64,000 bases of DNA from contig VHBO01000007.1 in NCBI GenBank assembly GCA_016871895.1, positions 16,434 to 80,433 on the forward strand, given 5' to 3'. Of this stretch, positions 1 to 10,759 are shown piece by piece. Numbering within the stretch: the stretch's first letter is position 1; every line of letters starts with the position of its first letter. A program made the position numbers and the translations under genes. The notes below the pieces were generated by a model that did not search any database, was not told where the DNA came from, and saw nothing but the letters and a program-made list of their open reading frames with translations. The stretch is from Gemmatimonadota bacterium (GTDB lineage Bacteria > Gemmatimonadota > Gemmatimonadetes > Gemmatimonadales > Gemmatimonadaceae).

Positions 1-462
1 GATCGAGACGGCGCCGGCATCCACCTCAGGGACGTAGGTCGCGCTCGCGAGGAGGTCGACGCCGCCGACGCGCGTCACGCCGAGCCCGATTCCCTGAAAG
101 ACGCCAACCGAGGCGTCGACCGTCGGGAACGCCACCATCGCGTCCTTGGTGCCGAGGTTCGTCCCCGGGGAGGCGTTCGCCGAAGTCAGGGGGCCGAGCT
201 CTGGAGCGGAGCCAAGAACCGCGTTGAGTCGGACCGCGACGGCGAAGTGCGGGAGCCCGCCGACGGTGGTGCCGAGCCCGAGGGTATGACTCCCGCCGGC
301 GACGGCGGTCCCGAGCTGCGGCGCCATATAGGCGAAGAGGTCGGCGGCGTTGCACTGCAGGTCGCGCGTCTGCGTGAGCGCCCCGGCAGGGCACCCGTTC
401 TGCGCGAGCGCCGGCGTGGCGGCGACGGTGAGGGCGGCGAGGGCGACGGCGAGGCGACGCAT
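1..462 (-). CDS. Secreted protein, N-terminal part (cut by window edge)
   Basis: The ATG at 460-462 opens a frame that runs off the left edge after 154 codons. The first about 20 residues (MRRLAVALAALTVAATPALA) are a clear Sec signal peptide: basic start, hydrophobic core and an A-x-A cleavage site before QNGC. The mature part begins with several Cys residues and continues as a Gly/Ala/Val-rich sequence with alternating hydrophobic stretches, as in beta-barrel or surface proteins. An upstream GGAG lies close before the ATG. It sits 16 bp after purM on the same strand. I do not recognise a family; an outer-membrane or periplasmic location is inferred from the signal peptide only. Confidence 0.75.
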   Translation of the reverse strand, partial: MRRLAVALAALTVAATPALAQNGCPAGALTQTRDLQCNAADLFAYMAPQLGTAVAGGSHTLGLGTTVGGLPHFAVAVRLNAVLGSAPELGPLTSANASPGTNLGTKDAMVAFPTVDASVGVFQGIGLGVTRVGGVDLLASATYVPEVDAGAVSI

Positions 463-478
463 CGGTGAGCTCCTGAGG

Positions 479-1510
479 TCAGACGAGGTAGACCCGCCCC
501 GTGCCGGGACGGAGGTGGCCGAGCATACAACTATCGACGCCGGCCCGGGCGGAAAGGTCACGGATGCGGGGCGCGGTGGCTGTGTCGCAGGTCACAATCA
601 TCCCGATTCCCATGTTGAAGGCACGGAACATCTCGTCCGTCGCGACCTGCCCGGCCTCCTGCAGCACGCGGAAGACGGACGGCACGGCCCACGCCGACGT
701 CTCCACCACGGCATCGAGATGCGGCGGGAGGGCCCGATCGAGATTCCCGGGGATGCCCCCACCGGTGATATGCGCCATACTGTGCACCTCGCCGAGCACT
801 GGGCGGAGGATCGGCAGGTACGATCGATGGACGGCGAGCAGGACGTCGGCGACGGTCGCGCCGCCGGCGTCAGGGAACGGGTCGTGCGGCCCGAGCCGGA
901 GCCGCTCGGACACGATGCGCCGCGCCAAGGAGTAGCCATTGGTGTGCAACCCGGTCGAGGCGAGCCCCACAAGGACATCCCCGTCACGGGCGCCGGCTGA
1001 GGTGATCACCGCCTCCTCCTCCACCACCCCGACGATGAATCCGGCGAGGTCATAGTCGGGCGCGGTGTAGACCCCGGGCATCTCCGCCGTCTCCCCGCCC
1101 ACGAGCGAGGCCCCGTTCTCGCGGCACCCGGCGGCGACGCCGGCGACGATCGCCTCCACCACCGAGGGCACGAGTGTCCCGAACGCCACATAATCGAGGA
1201 AGAAGAGCGGGGTCGCGCCTTGGACAAGGATGTCGTTGACGCAGTGGTTCACGAGGCAGTGCCCGATCGTGTCGTGGCGATCGGCCTCGATGGCGACCTT
1301 GATCTTCGTCCCGACGCCATCGGCGCTCGAGACGAGCAGCGGACGCCGCACGCCGTCGGGGACGCGGAACATCCCGCCGAAGCCGCCGAACGCCCCGCGC
1401 GCACCGGCCGTGAAGGTCGACTCGACGAGCCGCTTGATGCGGTGCTTGGAGTCCTCGGCCGCGACGATGTCGACGCCGGCGGCAGCGTAGGTCAGGGCGT
1501 CGCTGCTCAC
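479..1510 (-). CDS. purM: Phosphoribosylformylglycinamidine cyclo-ligase (AIR synthetase)
   Basis: PurM closes the imidazole ring of FGAM with ATP to give AIR in de novo purine synthesis, in the cytoplasm. The 343-residue protein has the usual family length. It shows the AIRS N-domain landmarks (YAAAGVDI near the start, SADGVGTK at about residues 60-70, NHCVNDIL) and the signature GGETAEMPG at about residue 140, then a C-terminal domain with HITGGGIPGN. The start is a GTG that overlaps the stop of the upstream PfkB kinase (GTGA), so translation is probably coupled. No other pur gene is visible in the window. Confidence 0.95.
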   Translation of the reverse strand: MSSDALTYAAAGVDIVAAEDSKHRIKRLVESTFTAGARGAFGGFGGMFRVPDGVRRPLLVSSADGVGTKIKVAIEADRHDTIGHCLVNHCVNDILVQGATPLFFLDYVAFGTLVPSVVEAIVAGVAAGCRENGASLVGGETAEMPGVYTAPDYDLAGFIVGVVEEEAVITSAGARDGDVLVGLASTGLHTNGYSLARRIVSERLRLGPHDPFPDAGGATVADVLLAVHRSYLPILRPVLGEVHSMAHITGGGIPGNLDRALPPHLDAVVETSAWAVPSVFRVLQEAGQVATDEMFRAFNMGIGMIVTCDTATAPRIRDLSARAGVDSCMLGHLRPGTGRVYLV

Positions 1511-2424
1511 GCGTCGAGCGCCTGATCGAAGCTCACGAGCCGATGGAAGTCGGCGACGCGTCGCTCGATGTCGGCGCGCGAGACCTCGAGGAGGCGAGTG
1601 ATCGAGAAACCCTCGACGACGAACGAGCCCATCGCGGAGCCGAGCACCACGGCGCGCCGCAGGTTGGCATCGGTGAGGTCACGCGTCCGGGCGAGCCATC
1701 CCATAAAGCCGCCGGCGAAGGAGTCCCCCGCCCCGGTCGGGTCGAAGACCGACTCGAGGGGATAGGCCGGGGCGAAGAAGACCGAGTCGCGGGTGAACAT
1801 GAACGCGCCGTGCTCTCCCTTCTTGATGAGCACCGTGCGCGGCCCGCGCGCGAGGATCCATCGCGCCGCCTGCACGAGGTTGGCCTGCTCCGTCAGCTGG
1901 CGCGCCTCGCCGTCGTTCAGCGTGATCAGGTCGACCTGGCCGAGCAGCTCCAGCAGATTGGCCCGCCGCGACTCGATCCAGAAATTCATCGTGTCGCAGG
2001 CGACGAGCTTCGGCTTCCGGACCTGCCGGAGGACGTCGAGCTGCAGCCGCGGGTCGATGTTCGCGAGGAAGACGAACTCCGCGTCCCGGAAGCCCTCGGG
2101 GAGCTTGGGCCGGAAGTGCGAGAAGACCCCGAGCCGGGTCTCGAGCGTCTCCGCCGAGTTGAGATCGTGCCGGTACCGCCCGCGCCAGCGGAACGACTCC
2201 CCCTCCGCCCGCTCCAGCCCGCTGAGGTCGACGCCGCGCGCCGCGAGGGGTTCGAGCTTCTCCACCGGGTAGTCGCTGCCGACGACACCGACCATCTGCA
2301 CCGGAACCTGATGCGAGGCCGAGGCAGAGAAGTAGTTGGCGGAACCGCCGATGACCTCCTCGGCCTTGCCGAAGGGGGTCTCGACCGAATCGAGCGCGAC
2401 GGAGCCGACGACGAGAAGCGACAT
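1507..2424 (-). CDS. PfkB-family carbohydrate/nucleoside kinase
   Basis: A 305-residue ribokinase-type kinase that should transfer phosphate from ATP to a sugar or nucleoside. Visible motifs are the N-terminal strand SLLVVGSVALD, the substrate-side GGSANYF at about residue 27, and the C-terminal PfkB signature DPTGAGDSFAGGF with its catalytic Asp in GAGD. The substrate cannot be read from the sequence. Adenosine kinase, ribokinase or another sugar kinase are all possible, and the purM neighbour, with a 4-bp overlap, makes a purine-nucleoside substrate attractive but unproven. It starts at an ATG 37 bp after argS. Confidence 0.85.
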   Translation of the reverse strand: MSLLVVGSVALDSVETPFGKAEEVIGGSANYFSASASHQVPVQMVGVVGSDYPVEKLEPLAARGVDLSGLERAEGESFRWRGRYRHDLNSAETLETRLGVFSHFRPKLPEGFRDAEFVFLANIDPRLQLDVLRQVRKPKLVACDTMNFWIESRRANLLELLGQVDLITLNDGEARQLTEQANLVQAARWILARGPRTVLIKKGEHGAFMFTRDSVFFAPAYPLESVFDPTGAGDSFAGGFMGWLARTRDLTDANLRRAVVLGSAMGSFVVEGFSITRLLEVSRADIERRVADFHRLVSFDQALDA

Positions 2425-2461
2425 TGGGCGACGGATCAGGGGTGGGCGTGCAGCATGCGGC

Positions 2462-4105
2462 TCACATCCGCTCGGGCGCGGAGATCCCGAGGAGGGCGAG
2501 GCCGTTGGCGAGGGTGATGCGGGCGGCCTTGGCGAGCGCGAGCCGGGCGTCCATCACTGCCGGCGCCTCGCCCAGGACGTGGTGCTTGTGGTACCAGGTG
2601 TGGACAAGGCGCGCGGTCTCGAGGAGCCAATTGGCGACGCGATGCGGCTCGAGCGCGTCGGCGGCCCCCGCGACGAGCGCCGGCCAGTCGAGCAGCGCCT
2701 TCACGAGTGCGCGCTCCTCGGGCGTGTCGAGCACCGCCCACGAGACGCCGTCACCCGTGACGCGCGACGCATCGACCTCTCCGACGCGGAAGATCCCGCA
2801 GAGACGCGCGTGCGCCATCTGGATGTAGTACACCGGGTTCTCCTCTGACTGCGCCCGCGCGAGATCGACGTCGAAGACGAGCTGCGAGTCCCCCTTCCGC
2901 ATCAGGAAGAAGTACCGGACCGCGTCACGCCCGACCTCATCGATCAGATCGCGCACGGTGACGTAGCTGCCGGCGCGCTTGGAGATCTTCACCTCGTCAC
3001 CGCCGCGCACCACCGTGACCATCTGATGGAGCACGTACTCGGGAGAGCCGACGGGGATCCCCACGCCGAGGGCCTGCAACCCGGCCCGGACGCGCGCCGT
3101 GGTGCCGTGATGGTCCGCCCCCTGCACGTTGATCGCGCGCGAGAAGCCGCGCGCGAACTTCGTCACGTGATACGCGACGTCCGGGACGAAGTAGGTGAAG
3201 GTCCCGTCCCGCTTCCGCATCACGCGGTCCTTATCGTCGCCGAACGCCGTCGTCCGGAGATAGAGCGCGCCGTCGTCCTCGAAGGTGTACCCCGCCGCGA
3301 CGAGGTCGGCGACGGTCCGCTCGACGCGCCCGTCGGTGTAGAGCGACGACTCTAGGTAGTAGACATCGAAGCGGACGCCGAAGGCCCGCAGATCGAGGTC
3401 CTGTTCCTTCCGCAGTTCACGGACCGCGACGGTGCGCACCTGCTCGAGGTCGTCCCCCCGCGCGTCGGCGGAATGTTCCGCGGCATACCGCTCCGCGATC
3501 TCCGCGATGTAGGCCCCGTGATACCCGCCCTCGGGAATCTCGAGCGGGAGGCCAGCGCGCTCGCGGAGCCGCGCCTGCACCGAGCGGGCGAGATTCGCGA
3601 TCTGCACGCCGGCATCGTTGTAGTAAAACTCGCGTGTGACGTCCCAGCCTTGCGCGGTGAGCAGGGCAGAGATCGCGTCGCCGAGCGCGGCCTGCCGACC
3701 GTGGCCCACGTGCAGCGGCCCCGTCGGGTTCGCCGAGACGAACTCGACGACGACGGTGCGGCCGAGCGGGGCGTCGGCGCGCCCCCACCCCTCCCCGGCC
3801 TCGAGGATGCGGGCGAGCCCGGCGGCGAGGTCACCGGTGTCGAGCCGGAAGTTGATGAACCCCGGACCGGCGACCGAGGCCTCGGCGACACCCGCCGCAG
3901 CGAGATCGAGGGCGGCGACGAGCGCATCGGCGACCTCGCGCGGCTTCCGCCCGAGGGGCTTGGCGAGGGTCATCGCGACATTCGTCGCCCAATCGCCGTG
4001 GGACGGGTCCCGCGGACGCTCAAGGGCCGGCGCGACGTCCGCCGGCGCGCCCACGGCGACGGCGGCGTGGACGAGGGCCGCGCGCAACCGATCGACGGCG
4101 CTCAC
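2462..4105 (-). CDS. argS: Arginyl-tRNA synthetase
   Basis: Class I aminoacyl-tRNA synthetase charging tRNA-Arg. The frame can be extended upstream, but family length (about 550 residues) and the GTG at 4103-4105, which overlaps the stop of the zinc-ribbon gene (GTGA), fix a 547-residue product beginning [11 protein letters not shown]. Motifs in order: N-terminal tRNA D-loop recognition domain, the HIGH-type HVGH in [11 protein letters not shown], the KMSKS-type KISKR in [11 protein letters not shown], and the DALR anticodon-binding domain to the C-terminus ([16 protein letters not shown]). Part of the fmdB-argS-kinase-purM run. Confidence 0.95.
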   Translation of the reverse strand: MSAVDRLRAALVHAAVAVGAPADVAPALERPRDPSHGDWATNVAMTLAKPLGRKPREVADALVAALDLAAAGVAEASVAGPGFINFRLDTGDLAAGLARILEAGEGWGRADAPLGRTVVVEFVSANPTGPLHVGHGRQAALGDAISALLTAQGWDVTREFYYNDAGVQIANLARSVQARLRERAGLPLEIPEGGYHGAYIAEIAERYAAEHSADARGDDLEQVRTVAVRELRKEQDLDLRAFGVRFDVYYLESSLYTDGRVERTVADLVAAGYTFEDDGALYLRTTAFGDDKDRVMRKRDGTFTYFVPDVAYHVTKFARGFSRAINVQGADHHGTTARVRAGLQALGVGIPVGSPEYVLHQMVTVVRGGDEVKISKRAGSYVTVRDLIDEVGRDAVRYFFLMRKGDSQLVFDVDLARAQSEENPVYYIQMAHARLCGIFRVGEVDASRVTGDGVSWAVLDTPEERALVKALLDWPALVAGAADALEPHRVANWLLETARLVHTWYHKHHVLGEAPAVMDARLALAKAARITLANGLALLGISAPERM

Positions 4106-4461
4106 GACGCGGACCCGCTGGATGACGAGCTGGAGGAGCCGCCCGAGGCGCTGCTCGAGGACGACGGACTCGGCGGCGCTTGGGGCGCTGCAGGGGCAGG
4201 CGACGCGGCGGTGTCGGGCTTCGTGGGAGCCGACGCCTCCGACTTCGCGGCCGCCGCGCGCTGATCCTTCTTCCCGTCCTTGCCGTAATCGGTGATGTAG
4301 AACCCGGAGCCCTTGAAGAGGAGCCCCCCGCCAGCCGAGACGCGGCGCGGCGCGTCCGCCCCGCAGGTCGGACACGGCAGCGCCGTCGCGGCGGCACTGA
4401 TCCGCTGGACGAACTGTTCGAAATCGTGCCCCGCAGGGCAGCGGTACTCGTAGGTCGGCAT
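4102..4461 (-). CDS. FmdB-type zinc-ribbon protein
   Basis: A small protein (119 residues from the ATG at 4459-4461) that begins [16 protein letters not shown], the start typical of FmdB/CxxC_CxxC_SSSS regulatory proteins. A first Cys (RCPAGH) and CPTCG about 30 residues later form a likely zinc ribbon; the Cys count of the first knuckle is reduced compared with CxxC-type members. It continues with the family motif [17 protein letters not shown], then a low-complexity tail rich in Ala, Ser and Pro. The longer frame starting at 4482 adds MLRRPLP and is less likely. The cellular role of this family is poorly defined. First gene of the argS operon. Confidence 0.85.
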   Translation of the reverse strand: MPTYEYRCPAGHDFEQFVQRISAAATALPCPTCGADAPRRVSAGGGLLFKGSGFYITDYGKDGKKDQRAAAAKSEASAPTKPDTAASPAPAAPQAPPSPSSSSSASGGSSSSSSSGSAS

Positions 4462-4495
4462 CGGCAGGGGTCGGCGTAACACGTGGAACCGGTAG

Positions 4496-4524
4496 AAGTT
4501 AGATGTCCTCGAGAGCCCCTACAA
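4496..4524 (-). promoter_or_regulatory. Candidate sigma70-type promoter of the fmdB-argS operon
   Basis: On the minus strand TTGTAG (4519-4524), a 17-bp spacer and TAACTT (4496-4501) lie 34 bp before the ATG of the zinc-ribbon gene. Spacing and position fit a housekeeping promoter. Read by eye, no scoring. Confidence 0.45.
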
Positions 4525-4532
4525 GCGACGGC

Positions 4533-6131
<1,599 letters not shown>

Positions 6132-6148
6132 CTGGGAAATCTGTCACC

Positions 6149-6165
6149 GGCGCGCGGCGCGCGCC
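6149..6165. repeat. GC hairpin between fbp and the mutase gene
   Basis: Inverted repeat GGCGCGC-GGC-GCGCGCC, a 7-bp stem with a 3-base loop, just after the fbp stop codon. It could slow or end transcription, but there is no T-run beside it. Confidence 0.3.
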
Positions 6166-6199
6166 GTCTCAGCCGCCGTCTCAGCCGCCGTCTCAGCCG
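6164..6199. repeat. Three tandem copies of a 12-bp unit across the fbp stop codon
   Basis: The unit CCGTCTCAGCCG occurs three times without interruption. On the fbp strand each unit carries an in-frame TGA, so the real stop (6193-6195) is followed by two more in-frame stops 12 and 24 bp later. This looks like recent slippage or duplication at the gene end. Confidence 0.9.
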
Positions 6200-7206
6200 C
6201 CCGCGAGCAGCGCCGAGGCGATCGCGACGTCGGCCTTGGAGCCGACGAAGTACGGCGAGCGCTGATGGAGCGCGGTCGGCGCGACATCGAGGATCCGCTG
6301 CCGTCCGTCGATGGCGGCGCCCCCCGCCTGCTCGCAGATGAAGGCGAGCGGGTTGCACTCGTAGAGTAGCCGCAGCTTGCCGGTGGGGCTCTTGGTGTTC
6401 GCCGGATACGCGAAGAGCCCCCCGCCGAGGAGGTTGCGATGAAAATCGGCGACGAGGGAGCCCACGTAGCGCACGTTCATCGCCTCGCGCTGCCCGTCCA
6501 TCCCACGATAGCGCTGGATGAGCGCCGCCACCGTCGGGGTCCAATGCTGCTCGTACGCCTCGTTGACCGAGAGGTATCGGCCGTGCTCGGGGATCCGGAT
6601 GTTCGGATGCGACAGCAGGTACTCCCCGATCGCCGGATCGAGCGTGAACCCGTGCGCGCCCTGGCCCGTGGTGTAGACGAGCATCGTGGACGAGCCGTAG
6701 ATGACATAGCCGGCGGCCACCTGCCGATACCCGGGCTGGAGCATATCGGCGACGGTACCGACCCCGCCCTCCGGCGTCACCCGGCGCAGCACCGAGAAAA
6801 TGGTCCCCACCGGGATGTTGACGTCGATGTTCGACGAGCCGTCGAGGGGATCGAACAGCAGCACGTAGCTGCCGCGATCGAAGCGGTCAGGGATCTCGAT
6901 GATCCCCTCCTCCTCCTCGGATGCCATCGCGCAGAGCCGACCGCCGTGGTCCAGCGCCTTCACGATGATGTCGTTCGCGATGACGTCGAGCTTCTGCTGG
7001 ATCTCGCCCTGCACGTTCGACGTCTCGCGCGCGCCGAGCACGTCGGCGAGGCCGGCGAGCCGCACCTTGTTCGCAATCATCTTGCTCGCGAGCGCGAGAT
7101 CGTAGAGGATGCCGGAGAGCGCCCCTGTCGCCTCGGGATGCTTCCGCTCCTGCTCGATGATGAACCGCTCAATCGTGACGACGGAGGTGGCGGTATTGGT
7201 GACCAC
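6193..7206 (-). CDS. fbp: Fructose-1,6-bisphosphatase, class I
   Basis: Hydrolyses fructose-1,6-bisphosphate to fructose-6-phosphate, the committed gluconeogenic step, in the cytoplasm. The protein has 337 residues, the usual class I length. The metal-binding signature DPLDGSSNIDVNIPVGTIFS is complete, preceded by the acidic EEEEG metal ligands, and followed by the C-terminal NTKSPTGKLRLLYECNPLAF substrate-binding region. The start is a GTG (7204-7206) with CGGAG about 8 bp upstream. It lies 42 bp downstream of comEC. The stop codon lies inside a 12-bp tandem repeat. Confidence 0.95.
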   Translation of the reverse strand: MVTNTATSVVTIERFIIEQERKHPEATGALSGILYDLALASKMIANKVRLAGLADVLGARETSNVQGEIQQKLDVIANDIIVKALDHGGRLCAMASEEEEGIIEIPDRFDRGSYVLLFDPLDGSSNIDVNIPVGTIFSVLRRVTPEGGVGTVADMLQPGYRQVAAGYVIYGSSTMLVYTTGQGAHGFTLDPAIGEYLLSHPNIRIPEHGRYLSVNEAYEQHWTPTVAALIQRYRGMDGQREAMNVRYVGSLVADFHRNLLGGGLFAYPANTKSPTGKLRLLYECNPLAFICEQAGGAAIDGRQRILDVAPTALHQRSPYFVGSKADVAIASALLAGG

Positions 7207-7248
7207 GGGGCACTCCGTGACGAGGGTGGGGCGCGGGGAGGGGGCCCG

Positions 7249-9339
7249 TCACCGGGAAAGCTCGCCGGGAGGCGCGGGCGGGGGCAATGGCGGCGTTATC
7301 ACCCAGCGGCGCCCCGCAACTCGTGCCTCCCATCGGACACCGTCGGTCCGCAGCCGCACGACACCCAGCTGATCGGTGCGGAACACGGTCGTGCCCTGCT
7401 CGAGGAGGCGCCGCATCACGGGTGGCGCGGGATGCCCGTAGCGATTCGTCGCGCCGACGGAGACGAGCGCGACACGCGGCCGCACCGCATCGAGGAACGC
7501 CGCCGTGGAACTCGTCGTGGAGCCGTGATGCGCAACCTTGAGCACGTCCGCGCGGAGCTCCGCCGGCGCGTAGCGCGCGAGCAACCAGGCCTCCTCATCG
7601 GCCTCGGCATCGCCGGTGAGCAGAAGACGCGCGGCGCCGAACTGCAGCCGTACGACCGCGCTCGCGGAGTTCGGGTCCACGAGGCCGGCGGCCCAGGCGG
7701 AGTCGGGGGCGAGGAAGGTGCAGGTGATCCCGTCGATGCTAAGCACCTCACCCGGTCGGACCCTCGCCCATCGCACGCCCTGCGCCTCGATCGCGGCGAG
7801 CGCCTCCCGATACGCTCCATGCGCCGCGACGAAGCCGCCATCGCGCACCTGCGCTGGCCGGAGCGCCCGGATCACCGACGCGGCGCCCCCGATGTGATCG
7901 GCGTGGGGATGCGTGAGGACGAGGAGGGCGAGCGCGCCGCCATGCCGGCGGAGCGCGGGAAGGACCGTGCGTCGGCCCGCATCACCGCCGCGCCACGCGC
8001 GCCCGGCATCGACGAGGATCCACCGACCCCGCGGGGTGCGCACGGCGATCGCGTCCCCCTGCCCCACGTCGAGAAGCTGCACCTCCATCGCCGGACGCCC
8101 ATCGAGCTGCGGCCCCCACACCGGCCACCACGGCATCGCGGCGAGGCCGATCGCCCCCACCAACGCGGGGGTCCGCGGTCGTGTCGACCAGACCGCGGCG
8201 AGGAGGGAGACCGCGGCGACACCGGCGAGCGCCGCTGCCGCGAGCGACGGCACGACGGAGAGACTTGCCCACGACGGCGCGCTCGCACCGATGGCGACCC
8301 CGTCCAGCGCGTGGAGGAGCGGGCGGGCGGCCGCGGCGGCGATCGACGCGCCTCCCCGCTCGGGGAGGATCATCGCGAGGAAGAGGGTCGGCTGGAGCGC
8401 AGCGACGATCGGTCCCGCCACGACGTTCGCGAGCGGACCGATCAGACTGAGCCGCCCGAAGTGCCACGCCACGAGCGGCGCGGCGACGAGCGTGGCGACG
8501 GTTCCCGCCAGAAGTTCGCGGATCACCGGCGCCATCGGCGCCTCCGCCTCGTCGGTGCGTCGACGCACGAAGCGTCCGACCGCGACGAGCGCGGCGTATC
8601 CGGCAACGGAGAGTTGCCACCCGAGGTCGCCGACCACGGCGGCATCGAGCGCGACGGGGACGATCGCCCCGAGCGTAAAGGCGCCCCACGGGTGCACGGG
8701 CCGCTGGCGGGCCCGCGCCAGCGCGATGGCGGCGAAGAGGACGAGGCTCCGGACCGCAGGCGCCGGCGCCCCGATCGCGGCCACGTAGAGCACGGCCACC
8801 GCGACGGCGGCCGCATCGGCGGCACGACGGGAGAGCCGCATCGCCCGGAAGGCGAGGGTGAGCGCGGCGCCGACGATCGCGACGTGCAGACCGGAGATCG
8901 ACAGCAGGTGCACGAGCCCCGCATCGGCGTAGCGGTCGCGGAGCTCGGGCGTCAGGCCGTCAGTCTCGGCGATGAGCAGGGCGCGGACGATCCCCGCGTC
9001 CTCCCTGAAGAGCCGGTCGAGCCGCACGGACGTGCGACGGCGCCACCCGTCGAGCGCCGCCGCGGTCGCCGCGATTGCGCCCTCGGTGGGTACGGCCGGC
9101 ACCCCGGACTCCACCCCAACGGACGGTGGACGCCCGTCGCCTAGCCCTGCGGAGGTACCGAACGAGAGCGCAGCGAGGACGAGCACCGACGCGGGCGCCA
9201 CCGTCCGCCCGCGCCCCGTCGCCGCGGCCCACACGCTCACGAGGCAAACGAGCGGTGCGCCCCACGCGACCGGCACGCCGGCGCGCGCGAGGAGGAGCCC
9301 GACGACCCAGGCGGTACCGGCCACGAAGTTGAGCGGCAT
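7249..9339 (-). CDS. comEC: ComEC/Rec2 DNA-uptake channel protein
   Basis: Inner-membrane channel through which single-stranded DNA enters the cytoplasm during natural transformation. The 696 residues contain an N-terminal membrane part, the ComEC core with the family motif HLLSISGLHVAIVGA at about residue 148 and several transmembrane helices. A C-terminal metallo-beta-lactamase-type domain carries LTHPHADHIGG and ends with KVAHHGSTTSS. Length and domain order are those of a full ComEC. No comEA or other competence gene is adjacent, so the capacity for transformation cannot be judged from here. The start at 9339 gives a rather short N-terminal segment before the first helix. Confidence 0.92.
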   Translation of the reverse strand: MPLNFVAGTAWVVGLLLARAGVPVAWGAPLVCLVSVWAAATGRGRTVAPASVLVLAALSFGTSAGLGDGRPPSVGVESGVPAVPTEGAIAATAAALDGWRRRTSVRLDRLFREDAGIVRALLIAETDGLTPELRDRYADAGLVHLLSISGLHVAIVGAALTLAFRAMRLSRRAADAAAVAVAVLYVAAIGAPAPAVRSLVLFAAIALARARQRPVHPWGAFTLGAIVPVALDAAVVGDLGWQLSVAGYAALVAVGRFVRRRTDEAEAPMAPVIRELLAGTVATLVAAPLVAWHFGRLSLIGPLANVVAGPIVAALQPTLFLAMILPERGGASIAAAAARPLLHALDGVAIGASAPSWASLSVVPSLAAAALAGVAAVSLLAAVWSTRPRTPALVGAIGLAAMPWWPVWGPQLDGRPAMEVQLLDVGQGDAIAVRTPRGRWILVDAGRAWRGGDAGRRTVLPALRRHGGALALLVLTHPHADHIGGAASVIRALRPAQVRDGGFVAAHGAYREALAAIEAQGVRWARVRPGEVLSIDGITCTFLAPDSAWAAGLVDPNSASAVVRLQFGAARLLLTGDAEADEEAWLLARYAPAELRADVLKVAHHGSTTSSTAAFLDAVRPRVALVSVGATNRYGHPAPPVMRRLLEQGTTVFRTDQLGVVRLRTDGVRWEARVAGRRWVITPPLPPPAPPGELSR

Positions 9340-9424
9340 CGCGCGGCAGCATCGGAGGTCGCGCGCGCCTCGTCGTCATCGCCGCCGCGCACGCGTCATC
9401 GTGTCGCGACGGCGCGTGCGTTCG

Positions 9425-10759
9425 CTACCCCGCCATCGGGAGCGGTCGGCGCTCCTCGACCGGCGTACCGGTGAAGGTCGCGCCGCTCGTGCCGGTGAGC
9501 TCCACCGTCAGATAGCGGCCGATCCAGCTGGTCGGCCCGGCGACGAGCACCGTCTTGAAGTCGCGGGAGCGCCCCTGCACCAGCTCCCCGCCCTTCCGCG
9601 CCTCCTTCTCGATCAGCACCTCGAGGCGGTCCCCGAGGCGCGCGAGGTTCCGCTCCCGCGCGATTCCGCGCACCGTCGCCACGAGCGCGTCGTACCGGGC
9701 GTCCATCACCGCCGGGGAGATGGTCCACTCGGGAGGCATCCGCGTGGCCGGCGTCCCTTCGCGCGCCGAGAACTTGAAGGTGAAGGCGTCGTCGAAGCGG
9801 ACCTCCCGGCAGAGCGAGAGCGTCTCCTCGAACTCGGCGTCGGTCTCGCCGGGGAAGCCGACGATGATATCGGTGGTGAGCGTGAGGCCGGGGATCGCGG
9901 CGCGCAGCCGCGCCACGGCATCGAGGTACTCCTCACGCGTGTAGCGCCGCAGCATCCGCTTCAGCATCGACGTGCTCCCGCTCTGCATCGGCAGGTGCAC
10001 GTGCTCGCAGACGGTCGGCGTCTCCGCCATCGCCGCGATCACCCGGTCGGAGAAGTCATTGGGATGCGGACTCGTGTAGCGGAGGCGCCGGAGCCCGGGG
10101 ACGGCGCCGACCGCGCGGAGGAGGTCGGCGAAGTCGTGGGTGCCGTCGTGGTACGAGTTGACGGTCTGCCCGAGGAGGATGACCTCGTGGATCCCCTGCG
10201 AGACGACGGCCTCCGTCTCGCGCACGACGTCCGCGAGCCGCCGGCTCCGTTCGGGGCCGCGCGTGGTGGGCACGATGCAGTACGTGCAGCGGTAATCGCA
10301 GCCTCGCTGCACCGGGATCCACGCCTTCACGCCATCGAAGCGCCGGGCGGTGACGTCCTCGTAGTGCTCCTCGAGGTCGAAGTCGGTCGCGACGCGTCGC
10401 TCGCCCTGCCGCGCCCCGTCGAGGAGCGACGGGAGCATCCGGTACGCGTCGGGCCCGACGACGAGCTGCACGCGGGTGTCGGTCTCGAGCAGCCGGGGCC
10501 CGAGGCGCTGCGCCATACATCCCGTCACGCCGAGCACGGCCCCGACCTTGAGGTCGCGACGGAGCTCGCCAAGGCGGCCGATCACACGCTGCTCGGCGTT
10601 CTCGCGGATGGCACAGGTGTTCACCAGCACGACGTCGGCCCCGATGGGGTGGTCGACGGCGTCGTACCCCTCACGCGCGAGCGCGCCGTACATCAGCTCG
10701 GAGTCGCTGACGTTCATCTGGCAGCCGTAGGTCTCGATGTAGACGGTGCGGCGGGTCAC
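9425..10759 (-). CDS. miaB: tRNA-2-methylthio-N6-dimethylallyladenosine synthase
   Basis: Radical-SAM methylthiotransferase that thiomethylates i6A37 in tRNAs. Domain order: N-terminal UPF0004 domain with YGCQMNVSDSE and two further Fe-S Cys (VNTCAIRENA, VTGCMAQR); the radical SAM CxxxCxxC in RGCDYRCTYCIVP at about residue 150; and a C-terminal TRAM domain. The motif set and the length of 444 residues favour MiaB over RimO or MtaB. The GTG start overlaps the stop of the upstream histidine kinase (GTGA), suggesting one transcript. Confidence 0.95.
   Translation of the reverse strand: MTRRTVYIETYGCQMNVSDSELMYGALAREGYDAVDHPIGADVVLVNTCAIRENAEQRVIGRLGELRRDLKVGAVLGVTGCMAQRLGPRLLETDTRVQLVVGPDAYRMLPSLLDGARQGERRVATDFDLEEHYEDVTARRFDGVKAWIPVQRGCDYRCTYCIVPTTRGPERSRRLADVVRETEAVVSQGIHEVILLGQTVNSYHDGTHDFADLLRAVGAVPGLRRLRYTSPHPNDFSDRVIAAMAETPTVCEHVHLPMQSGSTSMLKRMLRRYTREEYLDAVARLRAAIPGLTLTTDIIVGFPGETDAEFEETLSLCREVRFDDAFTFKFSAREGTPATRMPPEWTISPAVMDARYDALVATVRGIARERNLARLGDRLEVLIEKEARKGGELVQGRSRDFKTVLVAGPTSWIGRYLTVELTGTSGATFTGTPVEERRPLPMAG

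Noticed and set aside
4106..4375. 90-residue N-terminal extension of argS
   Set aside because: It lies over the zinc-ribbon gene, is not ArgS-like, and the GTG at 4105 fits the family start.
6439..9144. Very long open frame on the plus strand (about 900 codons) opposite fbp and comEC
   Set aside because: It is the complement shadow of GC-rich genes: Arg/Gly/His-rich, no domain, no ribosome binding site. Many similar plus-strand frames occur opposite every leftward gene.
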